Positions 7,895 to 16,416 are shown, counted from the first letter of the stretch. The stretch: DNA of 36,284 nt from Roseburia sp. (GCA_023664725.1 JAMPFA010000019.1:1-36284), one strand, 5' to 3'. Notes: a model not told the origin generated them from the letters alone. A program made the numbers and translations.

Positions 7895-9126
7895 GATTCA
7901 CACACCTCTTCTTTCCTGCGTAAAATATCATACTGTGACAATGTTGTTCCTAGATCAATATATAACTTCTGTTTTGGATGGGGGGCGCTTTCCATCTCAT
8001 TCCCCTCCTCATCCAAAATCCTCAAAACCGTGACACTTATATTTTCTCCGTCCGGCTTCATAACCTCAATCCATTCCCCTACAGAAAATTTATTTCGCTG
8101 CCTGATCTGACAAAGCCCATCCTCAAACCCTTCCACGATCCCAAGATAGGTGTACTCTTTCAGGTAGGTATTATTATCATAAATCTGTGCTTCCTCCGAG
8201 GGTTTTCCAAAGAAAAATCCTGTGGTAAACTGGCGGTAAGTACAATTTGATATCTGGCTTAAATACCAGGGCATATTCTCCTGATACTTCTCCATAGATT
8301 CCATATAGTCATCGATGGCTCTGCGGTATGTCCTTGCCACAGTTGCCACATACAAGGCCGTCTTCATCCGCCCCTCTATCTTAAAGCTGTCTATGCCTGC
8401 TTCCATAAGCTCCGGCACATGCTCGATCATGCAAAGGTCTTTGGAATTGAAAATGTAAGTGCCTCTCTCGTTTTCAAACACTGGCATATATTCCCCCGGC
8501 CTCTGCTCCTCCACGATAGAATATTTCCAACGGCAGGGGTGGGTACATTCCCCCTGATTGGCATCCCGGCCGGTGAGATAATTACTGAGAAGACATCTGC
8601 CGGAATAGGAAATACACATGGCTCCATGGATAAATGTCTCAATCTCCAGTTCCTCTGGTATATGTTCTCTGATCTCTTTGATCTCCCTTAGGGACAATTC
8701 CCTTGCCGAAACTACCCGGCTTGCCCCCTGGCCATGCCAAAAAAGATAGGTTCCGTAATTGGTGTTGTTCGCCTGGGTACTGATATGCAGCTCTATTTCG
8801 GGACAGACCTCCTTTGCGATCTGAAACACTCCCGGATCTGATATGATCAGCGCATCTGGCTTTATTTCTTTCAACTCAAGGAAATATTCCCTCACCCTGT
8901 CTAAGTCTTCGTTGTGAGCCAGAATATTGGCTGTCACATAGACTTTTACATTATGCTCATGGGCAAATGCAATCCCCTCTGTCATATCCTCACGGGAAAA
9001 ATTTCTGGCCTTGGCCCGAAGTCCAAAGGCCTCTCCTCCAATATATACCGCATCCGCCCCAAATACAACTGCTATTTTTAAAACTTCCAGGCTGCCGGCG
9101 GGTACTAATAACTCCGGTGCTTTCAT
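7891..9126 (-). CDS. Peptidase U32 family protein, probable tRNA 5-hydroxyuridine synthesis (TrhP type)
   Basis: The N-terminus PELLVPAGSLEVLKIAVVFG and the central segment IETFIHGAMCISYSGRC followed by GECTHPC are U32 family signatures with conserved cysteines. The family was named for a collagenase, but members next to trmR (Bacillus YrrN/YrrO) act in prephenate-dependent hydroxylation of tRNA wobble uridine. Here it follows trmR by 15 nt, which supports that role. Bacillus has two adjacent U32 genes; here there is one of 411 residues. It is probably cytoplasmic. Family sure, tRNA role well supported by context. Confidence 0.9.
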   Translation of the reverse strand: MKAPELLVPAGSLEVLKIAVVFGADAVYIGGEAFGLRAKARNFSREDMTEGIAFAHEHNVKVYVTANILAHNEDLDRVREYFLELKEIKPDALIISDPGVFQIAKEVCPEIELHISTQANNTNYGTYLFWHGQGASRVVSARELSLREIKEIREHIPEELEIETFIHGAMCISYSGRCLLSNYLTGRDANQGECTHPCRWKYSIVEEQRPGEYMPVFENERGTYIFNSKDLCMIEHVPELMEAGIDSFKIEGRMKTALYVATVARTYRRAIDDYMESMEKYQENMPWYLSQISNCTYRQFTTGFFFGKPSEEAQIYDNNTYLKEYTYLGIVEGFEDGLCQIRQRNKFSVGEWIEVMKPDGENISVTVLRILDEEGNEMESAPHPKQKLYIDLGTTLSQYDILRRKEEVCES

Positions 9127-9141
9127 ATCTGTCCTCTTTTT

Positions 9142-9792
9142 CTAAACTGCGGATTCCCTTTTCGTGCTGACGGTAATCCCATCACCCACAGGCAAAACTG
9201 CCGTGACCAATTCCTGGTGGTGGGTTAGTTCATAAAGATAATCCCTCATTCTCTTGTGAATGGTCCTGTTTCTTCTGGTAACGGCAAATCTGGATTCTAT
9301 GATATCCCCCTCCTGGAGCACATTGTCGGAAACCAGCACTCCGCCGGGTTTTAGTAAGCGAACCACCTCCGGCAGAAAGGAGATATACTGACCCTTTGCG
9401 CCGTCCATGAAGATTAAATCATAATTTGTTTTTATCGTTGGCAGTATATCCTGAGCATTTCCCTTGTAAAGAGTAATCTCATCCCTGCCCGCCCTCTTAA
9501 AATTTTCCTCTGCAATGGGAATTCTTTTTTCGTAATTTTCTATGGTATCGATCTCACAAGGAACAGGGGTATACTCTGCCATAAACAGTGCGGAAAATCC
9601 CACCGCCGTTCCAATCTCCAGTATTTTTTTCGGCTTCTTTAAAGTTAAAAGCCATTTTAAGAATTGCTGCATTTCCTTTCGGATAATGGGCACGCAGGCA
9701 TCTTTTGCCTCTCTTTCAATCTCATCCAAAAGCTTGGTGCTGCCTCTGTCAAGAGAATTGATATAAGTTACCAGGCGTTCATCTACTATCAT
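9142..9792 (-). CDS. trmR: tRNA 5-hydroxyuridine methyltransferase (O-methyltransferase family)
   Basis: A SAM-dependent class I methyltransferase of the caffeoyl-CoA/COMT-like family. SAM motif ILEIGTAVGFSALFMAEY, metal/substrate region YDLIFMDGAKGQY and VLVSDNVLQEG are visible. The Bacillus ortholog YrrM methylates 5-hydroxyuridine in tRNA to 5-methoxyuridine. The next gene encodes the U32 protein that would make 5-hydroxyuridine, so the two form a short pathway. I prefer the ATG at 9792, which has GGAAG 6 nt upstream and gives the family start MIVDERLV; an ATG at 9798 is also possible. It overlaps the MltG-like gene by 14 nt. Confidence 0.9.
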   Translation of the reverse strand: MIVDERLVTYINSLDRGSTKLLDEIEREAKDACVPIIRKEMQQFLKWLLTLKKPKKILEIGTAVGFSALFMAEYTPVPCEIDTIENYEKRIPIAEENFKRAGRDEITLYKGNAQDILPTIKTNYDLIFMDGAKGQYISFLPEVVRLLKPGGVLVSDNVLQEGDIIESRFAVTRRNRTIHKRMRDYLYELTHHQELVTAVLPVGDGITVSTKRESAV

Positions 9793-10180
9793 CGTCATCT
9801 TCCGTTTCTGTCTCTTCCTCAGCGGACATGACCTGCATCATCTCCTTGGCTGTCATGGAGGTGGACAGGGTGTATGTTCCGGGTTTTATATCATCTTTAT
9901 ATGCGGAGAGCATAAGCTGTACCACAAAAAGATTTCCGTCTTTTATCAATTCCTTGCTCTCTAATACATTCCCAATCTCCCTTGCCCCCATATCAGGGGT
10001 AACCTGCACCACTTTATCCTTGGCTTTATCCTCCGTTGTCATAGCCCCCTCAGTAAATACCCGGTAGCCAAAATTGTAAGAGTACTCTCCTGCCCAGTAC
10101 AAAAAGAATGCCAAAAACAACAATATGATCACGGAAAGACAAAAACTAAAAAATTTCAACAGAATCCTGCCTGCACTCAT
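9779..10180 (-). CDS. Short MltG-like membrane protein lacking the catalytic domain
   Basis: 133 residues: one membrane span (about 10-33), then an extracellular domain matching the N-terminal LysM-like part of the YceG/MltG family (GAREIGNVLESKELIKDGN, then KPGTYTLSTSMTAKEMMQVM), then an acidic tail EEETETEDDDD. Full MltG, an endolytic murein transglycosylase, has over 300 residues, and the catalytic Glu lies in a C-terminal domain absent here. The frame shows no leftover catalytic segment: trmR follows at once, as in the Bacillus yrrL-yrrM order. It may bind or regulate at the cell wall rather than cut glycan. Cotranslated with trmR. Confidence 0.85.
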   Translation of the reverse strand: MSAGRILLKFFSFCLSVIILLFLAFFLYWAGEYSYNFGYRVFTEGAMTTEDKAKDKVVQVTPDMGAREIGNVLESKELIKDGNLFVVQLMLSAYKDDIKPGTYTLSTSMTAKEMMQVMSAEEETETEDDDDSR

Positions 10181-10185
10181 TCCCC

Positions 10186-10626
10186 TTACTCCGCCTCTCT
10201 TACAGTTTTCCCTTCAAAATCCGCCTCAAAATCCAACTCCTCGATCAACTGCCAGTTCACCATCTGGATCATCCTGCAAAATGCGTTCTCCGCATTTAGA
10301 TATCTGCGCACCAGGGCATTGTCCAGTATATACGCATATTCCTGCTGAAGCCGTTCTGTCTCATCCAATACATTCACCGACAGATTCTGCAATTCATAAT
10401 TCTTCTTCCGAAACTCATCTACCTGAGCTTTTAAAACAGGCATACTGTTTAACTCCTCCTTTGCCTCCAGATAGGTGTGATACGTCTCGCTCTGGCGAAT
10501 GGCCGTAACCAGGGACTCTGTAGCCTCCATCACCGGGTCAGCGCTCACTTTTCTTCTTCTGAATACATCTATTATACTTCCATAATGATTGGAATAATCA
10601 TTGGTCTTCGTTTCGTTTCTCTCCAT
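10186..10626 (-). CDS. YlbF/YmcA family protein
   Basis: A 146-residue helical protein of the YlbF/YmcA (com_ylbF) family; the core runs from about residue 30 to 130 (SLVTAIRQSETYHTYLEAKE, then QVDEFRKKNYELQNL). In Bacillus, YlbF, YmcA and YaaT form a complex that guides RNA maturation by RNase Y. Placement directly after RNase J fits an RNA-processing link, though the exact partner here is unknown. The start ATG at 10626 has GGGAG 7 nt upstream and lies inside rnj, giving a 55-nt overlap. A later in-frame start would give a shorter but still complete domain. Confidence 0.85.
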   Translation of the reverse strand: MERNETKTNDYSNHYGSIIDVFRRRKVSADPVMEATESLVTAIRQSETYHTYLEAKEELNSMPVLKAQVDEFRKKNYELQNLSVNVLDETERLQQEYAYILDNALVRRYLNAENAFCRMIQMVNWQLIEELDFEADFEGKTVREAE

Positions 10627-12242
10627 ACAAATTCTCCCAGTGAATCCTTAATTTCTGTTTTAATTTTACTCCAGTCCGTGATATTTCTGTCTGTGATATC
10701 CATCATCGTATCGTCTAAGACCTGCTTCGCTTCATCCATAAGGCTCTCGGAACCTCTCACATACACAAATCCCCGGGACACGATATCCGGGCCTGCCAAA
10801 ATCTGTCCGGAGCCGGACTCCATAGTGAGAACTACGATGATAATGCCCTCCTCCGCAAGGTGCTGTCTATCTCTTAAGACAATATTTCCCACATCACCTA
10901 CGCCTAAGCCGTCCACCATCACATTGCCCACATGGACACGGCCGTTTACTTTTGCCTCATCCTCGCTAAGTTCCAGCACATCGCCGGAGGAGAGGATAAA
11001 GATATGATCGCTGTCATAGCCCAGTTCCTCTGCAATCTTGGCCTGAGCCACAAGATGTCTGTACTCCCCGTGAACCGGAATAGCGTATTTCGGACGAACC
11101 AGAGAATAGATCAGCTTGATATCCTCCTGACAGGCATGTCCCGACACATGGGCATCCTGGAAAATAACGTCCGCCCCTTTCATAAACAGCTCATTAATCA
11201 CATGGGAGACAGATTTCTCGTTTCCGGGAATGGGATTGGAGCTGAATATAATGGTATCCTTGGGCTTAATGGTAATTTTTTTGTGCATACCTGACGCCAT
11301 ACGGGAAAGGGCTGCCATGGATTCCCCCTGGCTTCCCGTGGTAATCAGAACCGTCTGCTCATCCGGGTAGTTTTTAAGCTGCTCTATGTCAATGAGAGTA
11401 TTTTCCGGTATATCAAGATACCCAAGCTCTGTGGCAGTGGAGATGATATTTACCATACTCCTTCCCTCCACCACTACTTTCCTGCCGTATTTGCAGGCAG
11501 CGTTTATGATCTGCTGCACACGGTCTACATTTGAGGCAAATGTGGCAATGATGATCCTGGAATTTTTGTGTTCCGCAAACACATTGTCAAAAGCCTTTCC
11601 CACGGTCTTTTCCGACATGGTAAAGCCCGGCCGCTCAGCATTGGTGCTGTCGCACATCAGCGCCAAAACTCCTTTTTTTCCGATCTCTCCAAGCCTTGCC
11701 AGATCGATGGCGTCTCCAAATACCGGCGTGTAATCCACTTTAAAATCTCCGGTGTGTACCACAATTCCCGCCGGGGAATAGATGGCAAGAGCCGCCGCAT
11801 CCTGTATGCTGTGATTTGTCTTTATAAACTCCACTCTGAAAATTCCCAGATTAATGTGCTGCCCGTATTTCACCACTTTCCGCTTTACCTTTGTGAGCAT
11901 ATTGTGCTCTCTCAGCTTGTGGTCGATAATTCCAATGGTAAGCTTTGTGGCATAGATTGGCACGTTAATTTCCTTTAACACATAGGGAATGGCGCCGATA
12001 TGGTCCTCATGGCCATGGGTGATAAAAAATCCTTTTACTTTTTCAATATTATCTTTTAAATAGGTAATATCCGGGATTACCAGATCGATACCCAGCATGT
12101 CGTCCTCCGGGAAAGACAATCCGCAATCCACCACAATAATACTGTCTTCATACTCAAAGGCAGTAATGTTCATTCCAATCTGCTCTAATCCTCCCAGGGG
12201 AATGATCTTAAGCTTACTCTGTTCTGTTGTTTTATGTTTCAA
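10572..12242 (-). CDS. rnj: Ribonuclease J
   Basis: A 556-residue metallo-beta-lactamase/beta-CASP nuclease for RNA decay and 5' end processing. The zinc motif HGHEDH is at residues 76-81; later family motifs MCDSTNAERPGFT, DAHVSGHACQEDIKL and PVHGEYRHL are present. The start is a TTG at 12242, set by GGAGG 7 nt upstream. It follows the DUF1292 gene by 25 nt and its 3' end overlaps the YlbF-like gene. Only one RNase J is in the window, so J1 or J2 cannot be assigned. Confidence 0.97.
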   Translation of the reverse strand: MKHKTTEQSKLKIIPLGGLEQIGMNITAFEYEDSIIVVDCGLSFPEDDMLGIDLVIPDITYLKDNIEKVKGFFITHGHEDHIGAIPYVLKEINVPIYATKLTIGIIDHKLREHNMLTKVKRKVVKYGQHINLGIFRVEFIKTNHSIQDAAALAIYSPAGIVVHTGDFKVDYTPVFGDAIDLARLGEIGKKGVLALMCDSTNAERPGFTMSEKTVGKAFDNVFAEHKNSRIIIATFASNVDRVQQIINAACKYGRKVVVEGRSMVNIISTATELGYLDIPENTLIDIEQLKNYPDEQTVLITTGSQGESMAALSRMASGMHKKITIKPKDTIIFSSNPIPGNEKSVSHVINELFMKGADVIFQDAHVSGHACQEDIKLIYSLVRPKYAIPVHGEYRHLVAQAKIAEELGYDSDHIFILSSGDVLELSEDEAKVNGRVHVGNVMVDGLGVGDVGNIVLRDRQHLAEEGIIIVVLTMESGSGQILAGPDIVSRGFVYVRGSESLMDEAKQVLDDTMMDITDRNITDWSKIKTEIKDSLGEFVWRETKRRPMIIPIIMEV

Positions 12243-12267
12243 ACTGTTACCTCCAAATAATATAAGT

Positions 12268-12525
12268 CTAAATTTCCAGATCTGCGTCCTCGATCAACTC
12301 TGCAAAAATCCTGCCCACAGCATTTAACTCTACTTCATCCATTACCATGGCATATGTGGTGTCGTCCCCCTCTTCAGACAACTCCTTTAAGATATATGCC
12401 TCTGCGTCACCTTCCTCGTCTTCCGTGACTAAAAGATACGTATACCCGTTCATCTTCGTCTGTTCCAGGCAAAAAAACAGGATATCCTCCCTGGTATCCG
12501 GGTCCGTAAACTTAATTCTCTCCAT
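12268..12525 (-). CDS. DUF1292 family protein (YrzB-like)
   Basis: An 85-residue acidic protein: MERIKFTDPDTREDILFFCL, then TYLLVTEDEEGDAEAYILKE and a short acidic tail. It matches DUF1292, whose Bacillus member YrzB sits at the same place after the RuvX gene. Function is unknown. The ribosome site GAAGGAA lies over the ruvX stop codon, so the genes are coupled. Confidence 0.9.
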   Translation of the reverse strand: MERIKFTDPDTREDILFFCLEQTKMNGYTYLLVTEDEEGDAEAYILKELSEEGDDTTYAMVMDEVELNAVGRIFAELIEDADLEI

Positions 12526-12527
12526 AT

Positions 12528-12971
12528 CTATTCCTTCTCTTCCTCACTCTGATTTGACAGACGCTCCAGATATCCCTGTAAGATCAACATGGCAGCGATC
12601 TCATCCACATACTCTTTGCGGCGTTCCCCCGATATATTGCTCTCTGTCATAATTTTATCGGCTGCTACTGTGGTCAGACGCTCGTCCCACAGTTCCACCG
12701 GCAGCCCCGTTCGGCGTTTTAGCATCTCTTTAAACTCTTTTGTCTTTTCGCACCGTTCTCCTTCGGTGCCGTTCATGTTTTTCGGGTATCCAAGAACGAT
12801 TTTTTCTACACGATAAGAAGAGACAAGACTCTCGATCCTTGCCAGTGTCTGCCTGAGCTTGCCTGGAGATTTTCTCCTGATGATCTCCACTCCCTGTGCG
12901 GTGATGCCCAAAGGATCGCTGACTGCAACCCCCACAGTGTGGTCACCAAAATCCAGTCCCAATATCCGCAT
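12528..12971 (-). CDS. ruvX: RuvX/YqgF family nuclease
   Basis: A 147-residue RNase H-fold protein: N-terminal [20 protein letters not shown] with the first catalytic Asp, middle [14 protein letters not shown], and [14 protein letters not shown] near the third acidic site. The family is annotated as a Holliday junction resolvase and also linked to pre-16S rRNA processing. The ATG at 12971 is preceded by TGGAGG at 5 nt; a TTG at 12983 lies upstream of that site and is rejected. It follows ireB by 20 nt. Confidence 0.95.
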   Translation of the reverse strand: MRILGLDFGDHTVGVAVSDPLGITAQGVEIIRRKSPGKLRQTLARIESLVSSYRVEKIVLGYPKNMNGTEGERCEKTKEFKEMLKRRTGLPVELWDERLTTVAADKIMTESNISGERRKEYVDEIAAMLILQGYLERLSNQSEEEKE

Positions 12972-12991
12972 TGAAACCTCCAAATTCCATA

Positions 12992-13255
12992 TTATTTTGA
13001 TAATCCTGACTTAATGTACTCCTTTAAAACCTCTTCTACGATCTCGTCCCGCTCCACTTTCATGATCAGACTCCTGGCGTTATTATGGCTGGTAATATAA
13101 GTGGGATCTCCAGACATAATATACCCAACAATCTGATTTACCGGATTGTAGCCTTTCTCTGTCAGCGCCTGATATACCACTGCCAGCACATCCTTTACCT
13201 GCATCTCCGGCTCTTTTTCAACTTTAAAATACTGTGTGTTGTTTAAATTCTGCAT
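12992..13255 (-). CDS. IreB family regulatory phosphoprotein (DUF965)
   Basis: 87 residues matching IreB/Yrz[21 protein letters not shown], then [20 protein letters not shown] and [15 protein letters not shown]. In Enterococcus, IreB is phosphorylated on Thr by the PASTA kinase IreK and tunes cephalosporin resistance. The N-terminal NNTQYF could hold the comparable Thr, which is inference. I choose the ATG at 13255; the frame can be extended to a GTG at 13294, but the family length fits the shorter form. First gene of the long minus-strand operon, 59 nt after its -10 box. Confidence 0.92.
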   Translation of the reverse strand: MQNLNNTQYFKVEKEPEMQVKDVLAVVYQALTEKGYNPVNQIVGYIMSGDPTYITSHNNARSLIMKVERDEIVEEVLKEYIKSGLSK

Positions 13256-13314
13256 CTTTTCACGCCCTATTCTCTGCTCTTTTGTTTGTTGCACGCAAAA
13301 GCACTGCTAATAGT

Positions 13315-13343
13315 ATTTTAATATATTATGTCCTAAAATTCAA
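13315..13343 (-). promoter_or_regulatory. Promoter of the ireB operon
   Basis: Minus strand: -35 TTGAAT (13338-13343), 17-nt spacer, -10 TAAAAT (13315-13320). It precedes ireB and would drive the run of closely packed genes down to 6359. Confidence 0.75.
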
Positions 13344-13405
13344 CTATGAAACTGAAAAAATTGGCATTCCAGGGCACATAGGAGCGCACCAAGCTCTGCC
13401 CTCGC

Positions 13406-14719
13406 TTATTCCAGCAGGTAAACGCCACTTAAGAGTCTGCCTGTTATCCTTCCCCGAACAAGGGTGTTGGACAGGTCTGTATCCGCTTTTACCGCTGTTT
13501 TTACATATTCTTTCGTATATCCGCTGTAGTATTTCTCCCCGTCAAGGAAGAATGGCTCCTCCATAAGCGCCTCCGTCTCCCTCCCAAGGTAGTACTCACG
13601 GAACTCCTCAGACATTTTCTCCCCCAGGGTGATCAATTCCTCGCTGCGCTGTGCCTTCAGCGGTTCCGGAATCTGGTCTTTCATCTCCGCCGCCTTTGTG
13701 CCCTGGCGTCTGGAATATTTAAACACATGCATCTCGTAAAAATGGATTTTTTCCAGATAAGCCGTTGTCTGTAAAAATTCTCCCTCACTCTCCCCGGGGA
13801 ATCCAACGATCACATCCGTAGTGATGGCGGGATGTTCAAAATACTTCCTTAGTATATGGCAGCTCTCTTCGTATTCTGCCGTAGTATATTTCCGGTTCAT
13901 CCGCTCCAAAGTGGCATCACAGCCGCTTTGCAGGGACAGATGGAAGTGAGGGCAGATTTTTTCTATCCCCGAAAGCTCTCTCGCAAATTCCTCCGTGACA
14001 ATCCTCGGTTCCAGGGAACCTAAGCGGATTCTTCTGATCCCCTGTACCTTTGCGGTTTCCTGTATCAAATCCAGCAATTCCTCCCCGGTGTCTCTCCCGT
14101 AGGAGCTTAAATGAATCCCGGTGAGCACAACTTCCTGATAACCATGGTCTGCCAGGGCATTTACCTCCAGGAGCACCTCCGCCATCCTGCGGCTTCTCAC
14201 CCTTCCTCTGGCGTAGGGGATGATGCAGTAGCTGCAAAACTGATTGCAGCCGTCCTGGACTTTGATAAACGCCCTGGTGTGCTCCCCCGTTTTCGTGATG
14301 GAGAGGTTTTCATACTCCCTGGTGCTCTGGATGGGCAAAACCGTCTCACCCACCTTTCTTTTTTCCTCATAGGCCAGGAGTATATCAACCAATTCACGTT
14401 TTTTATTATTACCGACAACAATGTCAACGGCAGGATCTTTTCTTGCCTCCGCCTCGCTGGTCTGGACATAACATCCCACTGCCACCACAATCCCCCCCGG
14501 ATTCCGCCTTTTTGCCCGGTGGAGCATCTGTCTGGACTTTCTGTCCGCCATATTTGTTACCGAGCAGGTGTTAATTATGTAAATATCAGCTTTTTCACTA
14601 AAATCTACAATTTGAAACCCTGCCTCTATCATCATTTGCTGCATAGCTTCTGTCTCATATGCATTCACTTTGCATCCCAGATTATGCAATGCGACTGTTT
14701 TTTTGTTCATTCTGCTCAC
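13406..14719 (-). CDS. mtaB: tRNA t6A37 methylthiotransferase MtaB
   Basis: Radical SAM methylthiotransferase that adds a methylthio group to N6-threonylcarbamoyladenosine at tRNA position 37. The N-terminal UPF0004 domain supplies Cys16, Cys52 and Cys83 (LGCKVN, NTCSVTN, VGCYVQ); the radical SAM cluster is Cys158, Cys162 and Cys165 in CNQFCSYCIIPYARG; a TRAM domain closes the protein. LGCKVNAYETEA distinguishes MtaB from MiaB and RimO. The GTG at 14719 is favoured because GGAG lies 6 nt upstream; an ATG three codons later would be too far from it. Length 437 residues is normal. Confidence 0.96.
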   Translation of the reverse strand: MSRMNKKTVALHNLGCKVNAYETEAMQQMMIEAGFQIVDFSEKADIYIINTCSVTNMADRKSRQMLHRAKRRNPGGIVVAVGCYVQTSEAEARKDPAVDIVVGNNKKRELVDILLAYEEKRKVGETVLPIQSTREYENLSITKTGEHTRAFIKVQDGCNQFCSYCIIPYARGRVRSRRMAEVLLEVNALADHGYQEVVLTGIHLSSYGRDTGEELLDLIQETAKVQGIRRIRLGSLEPRIVTEEFARELSGIEKICPHFHLSLQSGCDATLERMNRKYTTAEYEESCHILRKYFEHPAITTDVIVGFPGESEGEFLQTTAYLEKIHFYEMHVFKYSRRQGTKAAEMKDQIPEPLKAQRSEELITLGEKMSEEFREYYLGRETEALMEEPFFLDGEKYYSGYTKEYVKTAVKADTDLSNTLVRGRITGRLLSGVYLLE

Positions 14720-14760
14720 ATTTTTCTCCGTTTTTTATAATAATGACTGTCCGATTCAGG

Positions 14761-14789
14761 TTGACTTTTATCAGGAAAACAAGTACTAT
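14761..14789 (+). promoter_or_regulatory. Promoter of the HPr-like gene
   Basis: TTGACT (14761-14766), 17-nt spacer, TACTAT (14784-14789), 39 nt before the start codon; the gene then has AAGGAGG at 14813-14819. Confidence 0.75.
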
Positions 14790-14828
14790 ATGATTAATCA
14801 ATATGTTTGATAAGGAGGTTGTTAAACC

Positions 14829-15059
14829 ATGAATACAGTACAGATTTCTTTAAACTCTATCGATAAGGTAAAAGCTTTTGTAAATGCCATTGCTCAGTTT
14901 GATTATGATTTTGATTTGATTTCCGGCAGATATGTTATTGACGCAAAATCCATTATGGGTATTTTCAGTTTGGATTTATCCAAACCTATCGAACTTGCCA
15001 TACATACAGAGGGCAACGATGAGGAAGTTCTTGAGGTGTTAAAACCTTACCTTGTATAA
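14829..15059 (+). CDS. HPr-like protein without the phosphorylated histidine
   Basis: 76 residues with the fold signature of PTS phosphocarrier HPr. The segment AKSIMGIFSLDLSKPIELAI corresponds to the region around regulatory Ser46 (Ser41 here). The catalytic site of true HPr, an NGIHARPA-like loop near residue 15, is replaced by SIDKVKAFVNA with no histidine, so it cannot carry phosphate on His. It could still be a target of HPr kinase or a binding partner of a CcpA-like regulator; this is inference. Strong ribosome site, own promoter and terminator. No PTS genes nearby. Confidence 0.88.
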   Translation: MNTVQISLNSIDKVKAFVNAIAQFDYDFDLISGRYVIDAKSIMGIFSLDLSKPIELAIHTEGNDEEVLEVLKPYLV

Positions 15060-15092
15060 TCTGTAAAACAAGTTTGAAACTTATATAATATT

Positions 15093-15130
15093 AAAAAACA
15101 GAATCAGATCTTGTCTGTATTCTGTTTTTT
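15093..15130. terminator. Bidirectional terminator between the HPr-like gene and thiI
   Basis: AAAAAACAGAAT (15093-15104) pairs perfectly with ATTCTGTTTTTT (15119-15130), and CAGA/TCTG extends the stem after one bulged base. A-run on one side and T-run on the other allow use from both strands: it ends the HPr-like gene and can end the prmA-rsmE-iscS-thiI transcript. Confidence 0.92.
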
Positions 15131-15203
15131 AATTCCTGCGGGCAACAAGCCAAGTGGCCGTGCTTGCACGGACATTTAGCTCTCTTTTTCAGTATTCGCC
15201 GCA

Positions 15204-16382
15204 CTATTCTACCTGGATCACTTCCACTGTCTCGACCGCCGTCTTTAGAAGTTCATCAATGACATCTGCCAATTTTAACTCCGACTTTTCAATCACTTTT
15301 ATAGTTGGTTTTGTCACCGGATGTTTTGCCACAAAGATGGTGCAGCAGTCCTCGTAGGGGAGGATGCTGGTCTCATAGGCCCCGATTTTTTCGGAGATGC
15401 CCACGATCTCGCTTTTGTCAAAGCCAATCAGGGGGCGGTACACCGGGAGGGCGCAGACGGCGTTGGTGGCGGCCAGAGACTGCATGGTCTGGCTTGCCAC
15501 CTGGCCGATGCTCTCCCCGGTCACCAATCCAAGGCTCCCCGCCTCCCCCGCAAAATGCTCCGCAATCTTCATCATATACCGGCGCATAATAATGGTAAGC
15601 TCCTCGTGGGGGCATTTTTCATAGATGGCCAGCTGAATGTCGGTGAAATTTACCACATAGAGGTTCATAGGGCCGGAATAGCCCGCCACGATTTTTGCCA
15701 GATCCACCACCTTCTGTTTTGCCCGGTCGCTGGTGTAGGGTGGGGCGTGGAAGTAGACAGCGTCAATGGCCACGCCCCGCTTGGCAATCATGTAGCCCGC
15801 CACCGGGCTGTCGATTCCGCCGGAGAGCAAGAGCATGGCCCTGCCGTTTGTCCCCACCGGCATTCCCCCTGCGCCCTTTACCTCCACGGAGTAGATGTTA
15901 ATCTCCTCCCGGATTTCCACGGAGAGCAACACTTGGGGGCTGTGTACGTCCACCTGGATTTCCGGAAATGCCTCTAAAATTTTTTCTCCCAGGGCGGCGT
16001 TTAGCTCCATGGAGGTCATGGGGTAATTTTTCCTGGCCCGCCTGGCGTGAACCTTGAAGGTGATGTTTTTGTCCGGGTACGCCCGGTCCATATAGTCGAT
16101 GACATCCTTTGCCAATGCATCAAAGCCCCTATCCTCCACCAGAACCACCGGGCAGATTCCCACAATGCCAAAGACGTGGGTCAATTTTTCCATCACTTCG
16201 TCGTAATCATACTCTCCCAGGGCGTCCACATAAATCCTGCCCTGGAGACGGCGGACTTTAAACTCCCCCTCCGCCTCTTTTAAGGCATATTTTATCTGGC
16301 CAACCAACGCCTCCTCAAAGAGATGCCTATTTTTTCCCTTAATGGCGATCTCGCCATACTTAATTAAAAAAGATTTAAACAT
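15204..16382 (-). CDS. thiI: tRNA uracil 4-sulfurtransferase ThiI
   Basis: Makes 4-thiouridine at tRNA position 8, and in some bacteria supplies sulfur for thiamine. NFLD/THUMP region at about 1-165, then an ATP-pyrophosphatase domain with the PP-loop SGGIDSPVAGY at residues 187-197. At 392 residues it lacks the C-terminal rhodanese domain, as in Bacillus; there the cysteine desulfurase next door gives sulfur directly. The cysteine desulfurase gene is 34 nt upstream, which fits. ATG at 16382 has GGAGG at 5 nt; a TTG at 16394 is rejected. Confidence 0.97.
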   Translation of the reverse strand: MFKSFLIKYGEIAIKGKNRHLFEEALVGQIKYALKEAEGEFKVRRLQGRIYVDALGEYDYDEVMEKLTHVFGIVGICPVVLVEDRGFDALAKDVIDYMDRAYPDKNITFKVHARRARKNYPMTSMELNAALGEKILEAFPEIQVDVHSPQVLLSVEIREEINIYSVEVKGAGGMPVGTNGRAMLLLSGGIDSPVAGYMIAKRGVAIDAVYFHAPPYTSDRAKQKVVDLAKIVAGYSGPMNLYVVNFTDIQLAIYEKCPHEELTIIMRRYMMKIAEHFAGEAGSLGLVTGESIGQVASQTMQSLAATNAVCALPVYRPLIGFDKSEIVGISEKIGAYETSILPYEDCCTIFVAKHPVTKPTIKVIEKSELKLADVIDELLKTAVETVEVIQVE

Positions 16383-16416
16383 TTTATCCTCCAAATCAGT
16401 AAAATTAATTTCCGCT

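Noticed and set aside
15305-15977. Plus-strand open frames of 94 and 218 codons
   Set aside because: Shadows of thiI caused by its locally G+C-rich codon use.
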